Of a DNA stretch of 35,942 nucleotides, positions 23,170 to 31,666 are shown one piece after another. The notes beneath the pieces are model-generated. The model was not told the origin of the DNA, searched no databases, and saw nothing but the letters and a program-made list of their open reading frames with translations. A program made the translations under genes and the position numbers. The DNA is from SAR202 cluster bacterium bin90 (GTDB taxonomy: Bacteria > Chloroflexota > Dehalococcoidia > Lucifugimonadales > JADFKI01): positions 1-35,942 of the forward strand of contig MPND01000006.1 of the NCBI GenBank assembly GCA_002238855.1. Direction: 5' to 3'. Numbering within the stretch: the stretch's first letter is position 1; each line of letters begins with the position of its first letter.

Positions 23170-24534
23170 ATGTCTCCGAACTCGAAACGCGTCGTTATTA
23201 TAGGTGGTGGACCCGCAGGATTGAGCGCCGCATACACACTAAAGAAACGCGGCATATCTCCAATTCTATTCGAAGCGAATGATCGTGTCGGCGGACGCCT
23301 CGGCGGCGACAGGGTTGACGGGTTCCACATCGATGAGGGCGCCGATTTCTTCTGCTCCTCCTATGACGTAACATTCCGCATCTGCCAGGAGTTGGGGCTT
23401 CCCCTTGTTAAGTCTCAGATGAACCTCGGGTGGTACCTCAACGGAAAGTGGGTAAGGACCACCCCCCCAACATCATTGAGCGCTTTTTTCAGCAGTCTTG
23501 CGCCCTTAAGGGCATTGGGGTTTCTCTCGCCCTCGGCTGCCGTGGCGTCAATGAAACTCCTCAGGCACAACAGGCAGCAGGCGGACTGTGTAAACTTCAG
23601 CAGCACTTCCCGTATCGCCGAAATCGACAGCAACGAGAGCTTTGGCCAGTACATGGACAGGGTTGGAATACCCCAATCTCTTCGGAAGACATTCAGGGGT
23701 TTTCTGGAGATGACCATGGGCGATGTCGATGATGCCGGCGCAGCCTACATGCGTACCTATCTCGCCGACATCCTATTCAATTCCCATAAACTGTACATAC
23801 CGGAAAAGGGCGCCGGCGAGTTGTCTCATGCATTAGCCAGGGCATGCGGTGATGCTATCCGCCCATCGACTCCTGTGAGAAACGTTGCAGTCAAGAGTGG
23901 TGCCGTCACAGGTGTTGCCGTGGAGGGTGACACCGTCGAGGCTGACGCGGTCATCTGCGCCGTTCCCGCCACAAGAGTCTCGGAAATCATTCCCGCCCTC
24001 CCGGAAGACATCCACGAATCTCTGGGCGCGGTGACATACTCCTCCGGTTGCCGCGTCGTCATGGGACTGGACCGGCCCCCGCTTCCCAGTGGCTGGTACG
24101 GTGTGCTGTACCCCGAAGACGAAACCCCTCTCCTGCTGGACCGGTCATCCAATCTCCCTTCCTGCGCACCTCCGGGCAAGAGCACTCTTGACCTTCTTGT
24201 AGGACGCGAGCGCGCGCGCGAGTTGATCCCGCTGGGCGATGAGGAGATCAAGCACGAAATGCTCAAGGATGCGCGAAAGAACCCTCCTCCCGGCTCTGAC
24301 CTCCCTGAAGACGACGAAGGACTGTTCACACGTGTATATCGCTGGAAAGAGGCAGTCTGCATGGCTCCCCCGGGCATGTTCGCCGCCATGGATAATGTCC
24401 GCAGGAACCTCAGCAGGCAGATCCCGAATCTGGCCCTGGCAGGCGACTACATGGGCGTACCTTCAGTCAACGGAGCTGTGGCAAGTGGTATCAGCGCTGC
24501 CGAGGACATCGCGGAGCAACTGACTGCCAGCTGA
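23170..24534 (+). CDS. FAD-dependent amine oxidase/protoporphyrinogen oxidase-like protein
   Basis: A 454-residue flavoprotein, with ATG 23170 chosen 9 bases after AAGG; GTG 23161 in frame is also possible. The N-terminal fold has VVIIGGGPAGLSAAYTL (G12, G14, G17), E35 and the GG-doublet DRVGGRL. The C-terminal FAD block is LALAGDYMGVPSVNGAVASGISAAEDI. The middle substrate domain (VDDAGAAYMRTYLADIL, YIPEKGAGELSHALA) resembles protoporphyrinogen and carotenoid oxidases/desaturases of the amino-oxidase superfamily. The substrate is unknown; no haem or carotenoid genes are nearby. The aminotransferase gene follows on the same strand after about 150 bases. Confidence 0.86.
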   Translation: MSPNSKRVVIIGGGPAGLSAAYTLKKRGISPILFEANDRVGGRLGGDRVDGFHIDEGADFFCSSYDVTFRICQELGLPLVKSQMNLGWYLNGKWVRTTPPTSLSAFFSSLAPLRALGFLSPSAAVASMKLLRHNRQQADCVNFSSTSRIAEIDSNESFGQYMDRVGIPQSLRKTFRGFLEMTMGDVDDAGAAYMRTYLADILFNSHKLYIPEKGAGELSHALARACGDAIRPSTPVRNVAVKSGAVTGVAVEGDTVEADAVICAVPATRVSEIIPALPEDIHESLGAVTYSSGCRVVMGLDRPPLPSGWYGVLYPEDETPLLLDRSSNLPSCAPPGKSTLDLLVGRERARELIPLGDEEIKHEMLKDARKNPPPGSDLPEDDEGLFTRVYRWKEAVCMAPPGMFAAMDNVRRNLSRQIPNLALAGDYMGVPSVNGAVASGISAAEDIAEQLTAS

Positions 24535-24681
24535 GCGTCGCCGGAAATTCCGCTTCTCAGAGCCGGAAACCCCGCCGGCCGCCCAAGCCGTTAGACAACC
24601 ACAGCCTCCAGTGCTACTATTCCATCGGCATCAGATTGCCAGCGTATTCATACGCATAGAAACCCACTGGAGGACTACCCC

Positions 24682-25884
24682 ATGACCAGCAACGCCCTCG
24701 ACTATTCGACGCTATTCAACAAGGACCTGCCCGCTCCCGCAACAAAGTGGGGAGGTCACCCTAAGTACAACTTCATCGGCGGGCACAGCGACCCCGACTC
24801 CGTGCCGATGGAAGGCTTCATCGAGGCGGCTAACAATGTGTTCAGCGGCGACCCGAAGTACATGTCCATGTACAGCCTCGACGGCCCGCAGGGCATCCTG
24901 CCGCTCCGCCAGTTCGTAGTGGACAAGCTCAAAGCGCACCGCGGCATCGACATCACGGTTGACGAAGTCCTGATTACTTCAGGCTCCGGGCAGGGCATCC
25001 AGATCGTAAACGACGTACTCCTCGAAGAGGGCGACACTGTAATCGTCGAGGAGTTCAGCTTCTCCGGCGCCCTCAACTTCCTGCGAAAGCGCAATGTCAA
25101 CTTCGTCGCCGTAAAGATCGACAATGACGGCATTCGGATGGACCACCTTGAAGAAGTGCTGGCAGACCTGAAGGGCAAGGGCATCCAGCCCAAGTACATC
25201 TACACGATCCCGACCCTTCAGAACCCCAACGGCTCAGTGATGAGCATGGAACGCCGCCACAAGATGCTAGAGTTGAGCGCCGAGTACGGCGTCCCCATCT
25301 TCGAGGACGAGTGCTACGCAGACCTCGTATTCGAAGACGAGTACGAGCCCGCGATCAAGGCGCTCGACGACACCAACCGCGTCGTGCATATCGGCTCATT
25401 CTCCAAGAACCTCGGCCCCGCAATGCGCCTCGGATACATGGTCGCTCCATGGGAAGTTCTGAGCCGCTTCATAACGGCAAAGGCCGACGCAGGCAGCGGC
25501 GTAATGGATCAGCTCATCGTCGGCGACTTCTTCACGAACCATTACGACGAGCACATCCAGGACCTGCGAGCCGCGCTGCAGCGCAAGCGTGACGCCCTCG
25601 GCGGTGCCCTCCGCGAGTCGTTCGGCCCGAACGTCGAATTCGAAATTCCCAGGGGCGGAATGTACCTCTGGCTCAAGTTCCCGGAGGGGATTGACGTGCG
25701 CAATCTGGTCGGACCCGCAATGGAAGAAGGCATCGCCTTCAACCCGGGTCCCGACTGGTCCGCCGACCCTGACGCCGCAGCCAACTACATCCGCCTCTGC
25801 TTTGCCCTCCCCGCCGTAGATGACATCTGGGAAGGCGTCGCAAAGCTGGCAGAAGTGTTCCGCAAGGAAGGCGCGCTACCCTAG
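24682..25884 (+). CDS. PLP-dependent class I/II aminotransferase (LysN/MocR-core type)
   Basis: A 400-residue fold-type I transaminase. It shows YSLDGPQGILPLRQFVVDKL, TSGSGQGIQIVNDVLLEEGDTVIVEEFSFSGAL in pattern, YTIPTLQNPNGSVMS (Asn for the PLP ring), FEDECYADL (D209) and GSFSKNLGPAMRLGY with K242 as the Schiff-base lysine, and ends with NYIRLCFA carrying the carboxylate-binding Arg. Close families are 2-aminoadipate/valine-pyruvate-type transaminases and the catalytic core of MocR regulators. No DNA-binding domain is present. GGAGG is 9 bases before the ATG. Its leader and first codons exist a second time as a remnant at 22607-22750. The amino donor is unknown. Confidence 0.92.
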   Translation: MTSNALDYSTLFNKDLPAPATKWGGHPKYNFIGGHSDPDSVPMEGFIEAANNVFSGDPKYMSMYSLDGPQGILPLRQFVVDKLKAHRGIDITVDEVLITSGSGQGIQIVNDVLLEEGDTVIVEEFSFSGALNFLRKRNVNFVAVKIDNDGIRMDHLEEVLADLKGKGIQPKYIYTIPTLQNPNGSVMSMERRHKMLELSAEYGVPIFEDECYADLVFEDEYEPAIKALDDTNRVVHIGSFSKNLGPAMRLGYMVAPWEVLSRFITAKADAGSGVMDQLIVGDFFTNHYDEHIQDLRAALQRKRDALGGALRESFGPNVEFEIPRGGMYLWLKFPEGIDVRNLVGPAMEEGIAFNPGPDWSADPDAAANYIRLCFALPAVDDIWEGVAKLAEVFRKEGALP

Positions 25885-25909
25885 CCTCCGATTTCCGTGA
25901 CACATGTCC

Positions 25910-25939
25910 CCCGCCTATCTTGCTTCTCCGATAGGCGGG
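25910..25939 (+). terminator. Strong hairpin after the aminotransferase gene
   Basis: CCCGCCTATC (25910-25919) and GATAGGCGGG (25930-25939) form a perfect 10-bp stem with a 10-base loop, 25 bases after the stop. There is no T-run. A terminator or 3'-end stabiliser is likely. The remaining bases up to 26122 are AT-richer and hold nothing I can name. Confidence 0.6.
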
Positions 25940-26122
25940 AGTACCACCGTGCGCCAATCTCCGACGGCTCCGGCTCGCATCATATTCCCACTGGAACTAC
26001 GCGAATTCTCAGCTTTTAGAGACTGAGTATAGATTTCTGTGGAATTCGTTTAGATACTTGTTTATCATTCAGACAAACTTGTGCGGCGCAAATGTTGAGC
26101 ATGTACAGGAGGTCTGTCCCAC

Positions 26123-27775
26123 TTGGAACTCCACGAGTCCCTCTTCGCCATAGGTGCGATGATTGTAATCGCCAAGCTGCTTGAAGGCATCTTTAAGCGC
26201 TATGGCCTCAACTCCATCATCGCCTACGTTGCGGCAGGCATCCTACTCGGTCCGGTGACCGGCATCGTCGAGACATCCAAAGAGATCGAGTTCATCCTCA
26301 GCATCGGCATCTTCATTTTCTTCTTCCTCATCGGCCTGGAGGAGTTAGACATAGGCGGCTTTCTGTCTGCCATGCGGGGACGCCTGTTCTTCGCATCCCT
26401 GCTCTGCGTTGCCATATCGCTGCTCGTTTCGCTTGCAGTCACCACAGATACCTTCTTTGAACTAGGACTGAATCTCAGTTTCACCGAGGCGCTTGCGCTG
26501 GCAGGCATCCTCTCCCTGTCAAGCCTCGGCGTCGTCGCCAAGGTCCTGGTTGACGAGGGGCGGCTCAGGGAAACGGTGGGGGTGCAGATGTTCACCGCCG
26601 TGATCATCGCGGAACTCATCGCGCTGTTCGTCGTTGGATTCGCCATCAGCGAACACGGCGGCGCTGAAGCAGACCTCCACGAGACAGATCTGACCAGCGT
26701 GGCGATAGTCATAGGCGAGATTCTCCTGTTCGCTACTGCAACCTGGTTCGTCTCCGCCACAATCCTCCCCAAGCTCATCGTGCTGTTGCATCGCGTTCTG
26801 GATGTACCGCACCTGTCCTTCGGTCTGCTGCTGGGTGGGCTTTTCCTTGTGGTCGTGGGGGCGGAGGGCGCAGGCCTTCACGGTTCGCTCGGCGCGCTGC
26901 TGTTCGGCGCCGCACTCTCCACGCTGCCCTACCAGGTGCGACGCGACCTTATGCCGGGGCTGCGGGGATCGGCAGAAGGTCTATTCGTCCCCCTGTTCTT
27001 TGCCTCCGCCGGTCTGAACCTGACCTTCGATTTCCTCTCGCTTCCGGTCGCGACAATACTGCTGTTGGTCTTTGTTCCCCTCGCCGGCAAATTCCTCGCG
27101 GCTTTCGCCGGTGCATATATAACTCGACTGGACGCTCCACTTGCAGTAGCAGCCGGCCTTATGGCGAAGGGCGTGGCTGAGATCGCGCTGCTTCTCGTAC
27201 TGGTGCATTCGGGCGCGATCGGTACGGGAGTATTCTCCCTGCTTGTGCTCGTGATGTTCGCCTACATCCTGCTCACACCGATCGGCATCACATTCGCATT
27301 GAGACGGTCAGACCAGAGAGAAGGAATCTACGTCAACGGAAGCAGTATCCCGCCCTCATTGGTTCGCTTCGGGCTGGAAGGCATTAGGGTTAGGGACGTG
27401 CTCGACACTTCCCGCAGCCATCCTGAGCAGTCGGTAACGGTGCAGAATTTCGTGGACAACTGGCTGCTAACCGGACAGCAGGAATACATCGTAGTCAACC
27501 AGGGAGAGTTCGCGGGCATAGTATCAGTGCCCCTGCTGCGCTACCTCCCCCACACCGAATGGGCAAGCACCACGCTCGGTAGTATAGCGCGGGAGCTTGA
27601 AGAGCCGCGCGCTTCTTCAGACGACTATGTGGAGGATGTTCTGCAGCGCATGACAGATCACTCGATCTCAGTGCTGCCGGTGATCAATCCGGAGACGGAC
27701 GAGTTCATAGGCTCCATTGCCAGCTCTGAAATCGTGGAAATGATCGTTCTGACCGCACAGGGCCACGAAGTATAA
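26123..27775 (+). CDS. Cation:proton antiporter (CPA2/Kef-like) with C-terminal CBS pair, first of two paralogues
   Basis: Start at TTG 26123, 9 bases after a strong AGGAGGT; the protein has 550 residues. About twelve membrane segments span residues 5-390, with the CPA2 blocks GLNSIIAYVAAGILLGPVTG, FFLIGLEELDI (71-77) and LSLSSLGVVAKVLVDEGRLR. Where KefC-type proteins carry Gln-Asp in the transport helix, this one reads IIAELIALF, with E164 as the likely acidic ion-binding residue. The cytoplasmic tail (about 410-550) contains two CBS-like motifs (QEYIVVNQGEFAGIVSV and SISVLPVINPETDEFIGSIASSEIV), which commonly sense nucleotides. It probably exchanges Na+ or K+ for H+; the ion is not determinable. 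A 550-residue paralogue follows downstream. Confidence 0.88.
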   Translation: MELHESLFAIGAMIVIAKLLEGIFKRYGLNSIIAYVAAGILLGPVTGIVETSKEIEFILSIGIFIFFFLIGLEELDIGGFLSAMRGRLFFASLLCVAISLLVSLAVTTDTFFELGLNLSFTEALALAGILSLSSLGVVAKVLVDEGRLRETVGVQMFTAVIIAELIALFVVGFAISEHGGAEADLHETDLTSVAIVIGEILLFATATWFVSATILPKLIVLLHRVLDVPHLSFGLLLGGLFLVVVGAEGAGLHGSLGALLFGAALSTLPYQVRRDLMPGLRGSAEGLFVPLFFASAGLNLTFDFLSLPVATILLLVFVPLAGKFLAAFAGAYITRLDAPLAVAAGLMAKGVAEIALLLVLVHSGAIGTGVFSLLVLVMFAYILLTPIGITFALRRSDQREGIYVNGSSIPPSLVRFGLEGIRVRDVLDTSRSHPEQSVTVQNFVDNWLLTGQQEYIVVNQGEFAGIVSVPLLRYLPHTEWASTTLGSIARELEEPRASSDDYVEDVLQRMTDHSISVLPVINPETDEFIGSIASSEIVEMIVLTAQGHEV

Positions 27776-27922
27776 TGGCATAGTGCGCTCGCCCTGAAAT
27801 TCCGGTCCGCGGTTATCACAACTGTCGGAATCCTGTTCCGCGCCCTATCGCGCTTCACATCACCACACCACTTTCTACTTCTGCCGTGCTGCAATGTTGA
27901 TACGGATAAACAAGATGCGTAG

Positions 27923-27928
27923 TATAAT
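27923..27928 (+). promoter_or_regulatory. Candidate -10 element for the second antiporter gene
   Basis: A perfect TATAAT with TTGATA 20 bases upstream (27897-27902), longer than the usual spacing. If real, the second antiporter has its own promoter within the 243-base gap between the two genes. Confidence 0.3.
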
Positions 27929-28018
27929 CTGCACGCACTTGCAATCCGTAACCGTTCGGTGCTCCAACATTCGAGCGACGCACAATCGTTTGGTAGCTCT
28001 CGGGGAGGGTGCTTCGAC

Positions 28019-29671
28019 TTGGACCTTCAGGGATCGCTCCTTGCCTTAGGCCTCATGATTGTTGTGGCCAAGCTGCTCGAAGGAATCTTCAAGCGCTTCG
28101 GCCTAAACTCCATCATCGCCTACGCCATCACGGGGGTCTTTCTCGGCCCCGTGACCGGGCTGATAGACCCCGGAATCGAAATTGAGATTGTGCTGAGCAT
28201 CGGCATCTTCATATTCTTCTTCCTCATAGGACTTGAGGAGTTGGATATTCGAGGGTTCCTGTCAGCCATTCGGGGCCGCCTGTTCATTGCCGCCGTGCTC
28301 TGCGTGACCATATCGCTGCTGGTCTCCTTAGCAGTCACCAGCGACTTCCTCTTCGATCTGGGACTTGACCTCAACTTCACCGAATCGCTTGCATTGGCAG
28401 GAGTGTTATCGCTTTCGAGCCTGGGCGTCGTCGCTAAGGTCCTGATAGACGAAGGCCGCCTCAGGGAAGCGGTGGGCGTCCAGATTTTCACTGCCGTGGT
28501 AATCGCCGAACTCCTCGCGCTCTTCGTCGTAGGCTTCGCAATAAGCGAGCACTTCTATGCGGGAGAAGACGGCGGTCACGGCCCAAATCCGCTCAGCGTC
28601 GCGATCCTCATCGGTCAGATCCTCGGATTCACCGTCGCGACATGGTTTGTCTCCACAAGAATTCTCCCCAAAGTGATCGTCCTGCTGCATCGCTTTCTGC
28701 AAGTGCCGCAGCTCTCCTTCGGACTGCTGCTGGGTGGCCTGTTCCTAGTTGTCGTAGCAGCAGAAGAGGTCGGCTTGCACGGCTCGCTCGGCGCACTCCT
28801 CTTCGGCGCTGCGCTCTCGATGCTCCCCTACCAGGTCCGCCGCGACATAATGCCGGGGCTGCGCAGCACGGCGGAGGGTCTGTTCGTTCCCCTGTTCTTC
28901 GCGTCTGCCGGCCTGCACCTTACCCTCGATTTCCTGACTCTACCGCCCCAGACGATTGCGGCGCTCATATTCGTTCCGCTGGCAGGCAAGTTTGCGGCGG
29001 CATTCATCAGCGCATACATGACCCGGCTCGAATCTCCCTTTGCGATGGCAACGGGTCTGATGGCAAAGGGCGTGGCCGAAATCGCTCTTCTTATTCTCCT
29101 GCTGCACACCGGCGCAATCAGCGAGGGAATCTTTTCGCTGATGCTGCTGATCATGTTTGGCTACATTCTGCTGACGCCGATGGGCATGATCTACGCACTG
29201 CGTAAACTGAGGCACGCAAATGTCGCCAGCAGCGATCAGCCCGTGCCGCCGTCACTCGTGCGCTTTGCCCTGGACGGCGTGCGGGTGCGGGATGTCCTGG
29301 ACACCTCCCGAAGCCACCCCGAGCAGTCGCTGACCGTCAGAGCCTTCACTGATAACTGGCTGGTGCCGGAACAGCACGACTATGTTATCGAGGACAATGG
29401 CAGGTTCGCGGGCATAGTGTCTGTGGGCATGCTCCGCTACCTGCCGCATAGCGACTGGGATCACACCACGCTCGGCAGAGTTACTCGACGAATTGAGACA
29501 TCTCACGCCTACTCGGACGAATTCGTTGAGGATGTGTTGCAGAGGATGACGGAAAACTCTACAACCGTGTTGCCCGTCATAGATTCCGAGACGCGCGAAT
29601 TCATCGGCTCTATCTCCAGCCACGAAGTTGTGGAAATGATAGTCCTGACCGCGCAGGGACACGAAATCTAG
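28019..29671 (+). CDS. Cation:proton antiporter (CPA2/Kef-like) with C-terminal CBS pair, second paralogue
   Basis: Start set at TTG 28019, 8 bases after GGAGGGT, by alignment with the first paralogue (LDLQGSLLALGLMIVVAKLLEGIF in pattern against MELHESLFAIGAMIVIAKLLEGIF); an upstream in-frame start at 27959 adds 20 residues with no match. Both copies then have exactly 550 residues and are clearly homologous along the whole length, with most positions identical. It keeps GLEELDI, LSLSSLGVVAKVLIDEGRLR and the acidic residue E164. The most divergent parts are the loop at about 178-190 (EHFYAGEDGGHGPNP) and the linker before the CBS pair. Same predicted role; the pair may differ in ion, pH range or ligand of the CBS tail. 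Confidence 0.88.
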   Translation: MDLQGSLLALGLMIVVAKLLEGIFKRFGLNSIIAYAITGVFLGPVTGLIDPGIEIEIVLSIGIFIFFFLIGLEELDIRGFLSAIRGRLFIAAVLCVTISLLVSLAVTSDFLFDLGLDLNFTESLALAGVLSLSSLGVVAKVLIDEGRLREAVGVQIFTAVVIAELLALFVVGFAISEHFYAGEDGGHGPNPLSVAILIGQILGFTVATWFVSTRILPKVIVLLHRFLQVPQLSFGLLLGGLFLVVVAAEEVGLHGSLGALLFGAALSMLPYQVRRDIMPGLRSTAEGLFVPLFFASAGLHLTLDFLTLPPQTIAALIFVPLAGKFAAAFISAYMTRLESPFAMATGLMAKGVAEIALLILLLHTGAISEGIFSLMLLIMFGYILLTPMGMIYALRKLRHANVASSDQPVPPSLVRFALDGVRVRDVLDTSRSHPEQSLTVRAFTDNWLVPEQHDYVIEDNGRFAGIVSVGMLRYLPHSDWDHTTLGRVTRRIETSHAYSDEFVEDVLQRMTENSTTVLPVIDSETREFIGSISSHEVVEMIVLTAQGHEI

Positions 29672-29709
29672 CTGCCCCCGCTTTCAGCCGGAGCCGCCCG
29701 TCGAATTAT

Positions 29710-30567
29710 CTACTCGCTCACATCAGGCGACCAGTTGTACACCTTCGTCAAAGCGCCGCCCATCAGCATCGCGCGCTCAGAGTCAGACAGCGTGTCCGTA
29801 ACACGGAACGCTTCCACGCCCTGCTCGTAGGTCAGCACATGAATTGCTCGCGTCCAGTCAGTCCCCCACAGGCACCGCTCGAACCCAAACGCCTTGAATA
29901 GCTGGCCCAGCGGCTCCCAGATGTCCGGGTACGGGAACGGCTCTTGTGCCATGGTGCATGCGCCGGAAATCTTTATTGCCACATTGTCGTACTCCGCCAT
30001 CGCTACGACATCTTGTAAGTTCGCCCACGGCTCCGGCGGAGCAGGTGGATGTCGCGGCTGCGCCAGTCCCACATGGTCTATCACCAACTGTGTATTCGGA
30101 TTGCGCCGCGCGAGTTCCCCCACCACATGCATCCTGTCCGTAGACATGATGTTCACAGGAACTCCCGCACGTCCCGCTGCAGCGACAATAGCGTTCAGTC
30201 CCGGATGCGAACCGTCATCGTAATTGCCGTAAGTGAGCATGATGCGCGCGCCCACCACTCCCGGCGTGCCAGTCCACTCCGCCATATCATCGTCAATCGT
30301 CTCCGACTCCGCATCGAACGGCCTGATGAGTCCGAACTTGCCCGGATGCTTTGCATACACCTCAAGCGCGTAGCTCGGATCGTAGCGATACATGGAGTAC
30401 GGCGAGACCAGCAGTGCGCCGTCCACGCCCACCGCGTCCATCGCCACCACCATGTCGTCGCCTGTAACCTCATCGGGACCGTCTAAGAATCCCTGCCAGG
30501 GACGCTCCGGGCTGTTGCGCTCATAGGCATGTACCTGCGAGTCGATTGTGGGAGTCCGATCAGCCAT
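29710..30567 (-). CDS. Amidohydrolase-family TIM-barrel hydrolase (PDC lactonase/Amidohydro_2 type)
   Basis: Start at the second of two close ATGs (30567), 7 bases after AAGGAG; the first (30573) touches the binding site. The 285-residue protein begins TIDSQVHAY, where the usual metal-binding His-x-His after the first strand reads Gln-x-His. Later motifs are present: KFGLIRPF, GVVGARIML, LVIDHVGL (His) and CLWGTDWTRAI (Asp). This is the Amidohydro_2 family of lactonases and decarboxylases, several of which work without a full binuclear centre. It is the last gene of the minus-strand run, 46 bases after the Asp-box gene. The substrate is unknown. Confidence 0.86.
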   Translation of the reverse strand: MADRTPTIDSQVHAYERNSPERPWQGFLDGPDEVTGDDMVVAMDAVGVDGALLVSPYSMYRYDPSYALEVYAKHPGKFGLIRPFDAESETIDDDMAEWTGTPGVVGARIMLTYGNYDDGSHPGLNAIVAAAGRAGVPVNIMSTDRMHVVGELARRNPNTQLVIDHVGLAQPRHPPAPPEPWANLQDVVAMAEYDNVAIKISGACTMAQEPFPYPDIWEPLGQLFKAFGFERCLWGTDWTRAIHVLTYEQGVEAFRVTDTLSDSERAMLMGGALTKVYNWSPDVSE

Positions 30568-30613
30568 CGCCATTCTCCTTGCTCGAAATGTTCGTTCGCC
30601 ACTATGCCCGGAA

Positions 30614-31666
30614 TCAGCCGCTCACCATCGGATACACATGATAGCCACGCTGCAGGTCCAGCGGAATCTTGTCGCCGGTCCAGCTGTCCCCGCCGTCGGT
30701 GCTGGCAAAGAAGTGTCCATAGTTCGTCGTGCAGAACACATTGCTCGGCGCTCTGGGATCTATCGCGATCTGGAACATCCGCCCCGGAGGTTCATCGCCG
30801 ATGTCCAGCCGTTCCCAGTTTTCGCCGGTATCGGTGCTGCGGAACAGCGCACCCGCCTCCTGAGTGCCCGATGGCGCGCCGCCACCGCCCGCACCAGCCG
30901 CGAGGTATATTGTCTGCGGATCATCCGGAGAGACCAGCAATCCGCGGCAGTATGACCCGCCCGGGAACATCTCGCCGAATCGGATATGCTCCCAGTTGCG
31001 CCCCTTGTTACGGCTGCGGAACATCGCCACCTGCGCGATAATGAACACCGTGCCCGGAGCAGCAGCGCTCACCTGAACGCCGTGCAGGTCAACAGTGTGG
31101 TTGTCGCGGTAAAGCCCGTCCGTCAGCGAGTCCCAGGAGTCGCCGCCGTTCCTGCTCGCGATCAGACCACCGACTTCGATCGCCCCATAGATGTCGTCCG
31201 GCTCCGATGGATCGGCGCACAGCCCGATTACGCGCTTGCCCAGCGGCGGCATGTAAGTCGTAACATCCGGGTATTTTACGCGGCTCGTATCCATCTTCTG
31301 CCATGTCGCGCCGCCATCCTCTGAGCGAGCTATTCCGCACGGCTCGTACCCCGCGTACACAACATCAGGATTGCCCGGCCGGAACGCAAGCGACCAGACA
31401 TCGGCTTTCGGAGCGTCCAACGCCTCCCAGTGTTCACCACGGTCGTCGCTGCGATACGGCCCGTCCTGCGTCCCCGCGAATATCACCGCCGGGTTGTCCG
31501 GATGAATCGCCAGTGCGCGCACCTGCGGATTCTCCGGCAGCCCTTTCGCAATAGGCTGCCACTCCGAGTCACCCAGAGTGCGCCGAATCATACCGCCCTG
31601 CCCGACGAAATCGCCCTCACCGGCAATCCCGACATAGATGTGTGTCTCGTGTCCGTTGGTAGTCAT
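30614..31666 (-). CDS. Asp-box (BNR/sialidase-like) beta-propeller protein
   Basis: A 350-residue protein with six Asp-box repeats: SDDRGEHW, SEDGGATW, SRNGGDSW, SRNKGRNW, STDTGENW and STDGGDSW, each at the end of a propeller blade starting with VIFAGTQDG or IYLAAGAGG-like strands. This is the sialidase/VPS10/photosystem-assembly-factor type of propeller. No catalytic Arg triad of sialidases and no signal peptide are visible, so a binding or unknown enzymatic role is more likely. Its ATG overlaps the DUF262 stop in ATGA, with GGAGG inside the DUF262 gene, so it is translationally coupled to that gene. Confidence 0.85.
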   Translation of the reverse strand: MTTNGHETHIYVGIAGEGDFVGQGGMIRRTLGDSEWQPIAKGLPENPQVRALAIHPDNPAVIFAGTQDGPYRSDDRGEHWEALDAPKADVWSLAFRPGNPDVVYAGYEPCGIARSEDGGATWQKMDTSRVKYPDVTTYMPPLGKRVIGLCADPSEPDDIYGAIEVGGLIASRNGGDSWDSLTDGLYRDNHTVDLHGVQVSAAAPGTVFIIAQVAMFRSRNKGRNWEHIRFGEMFPGGSYCRGLLVSPDDPQTIYLAAGAGGGGAPSGTQEAGALFRSTDTGENWERLDIGDEPPGRMFQIAIDPRAPSNVFCTTNYGHFFASTDGGDSWTGDKIPLDLQRGYHVYPMVSG

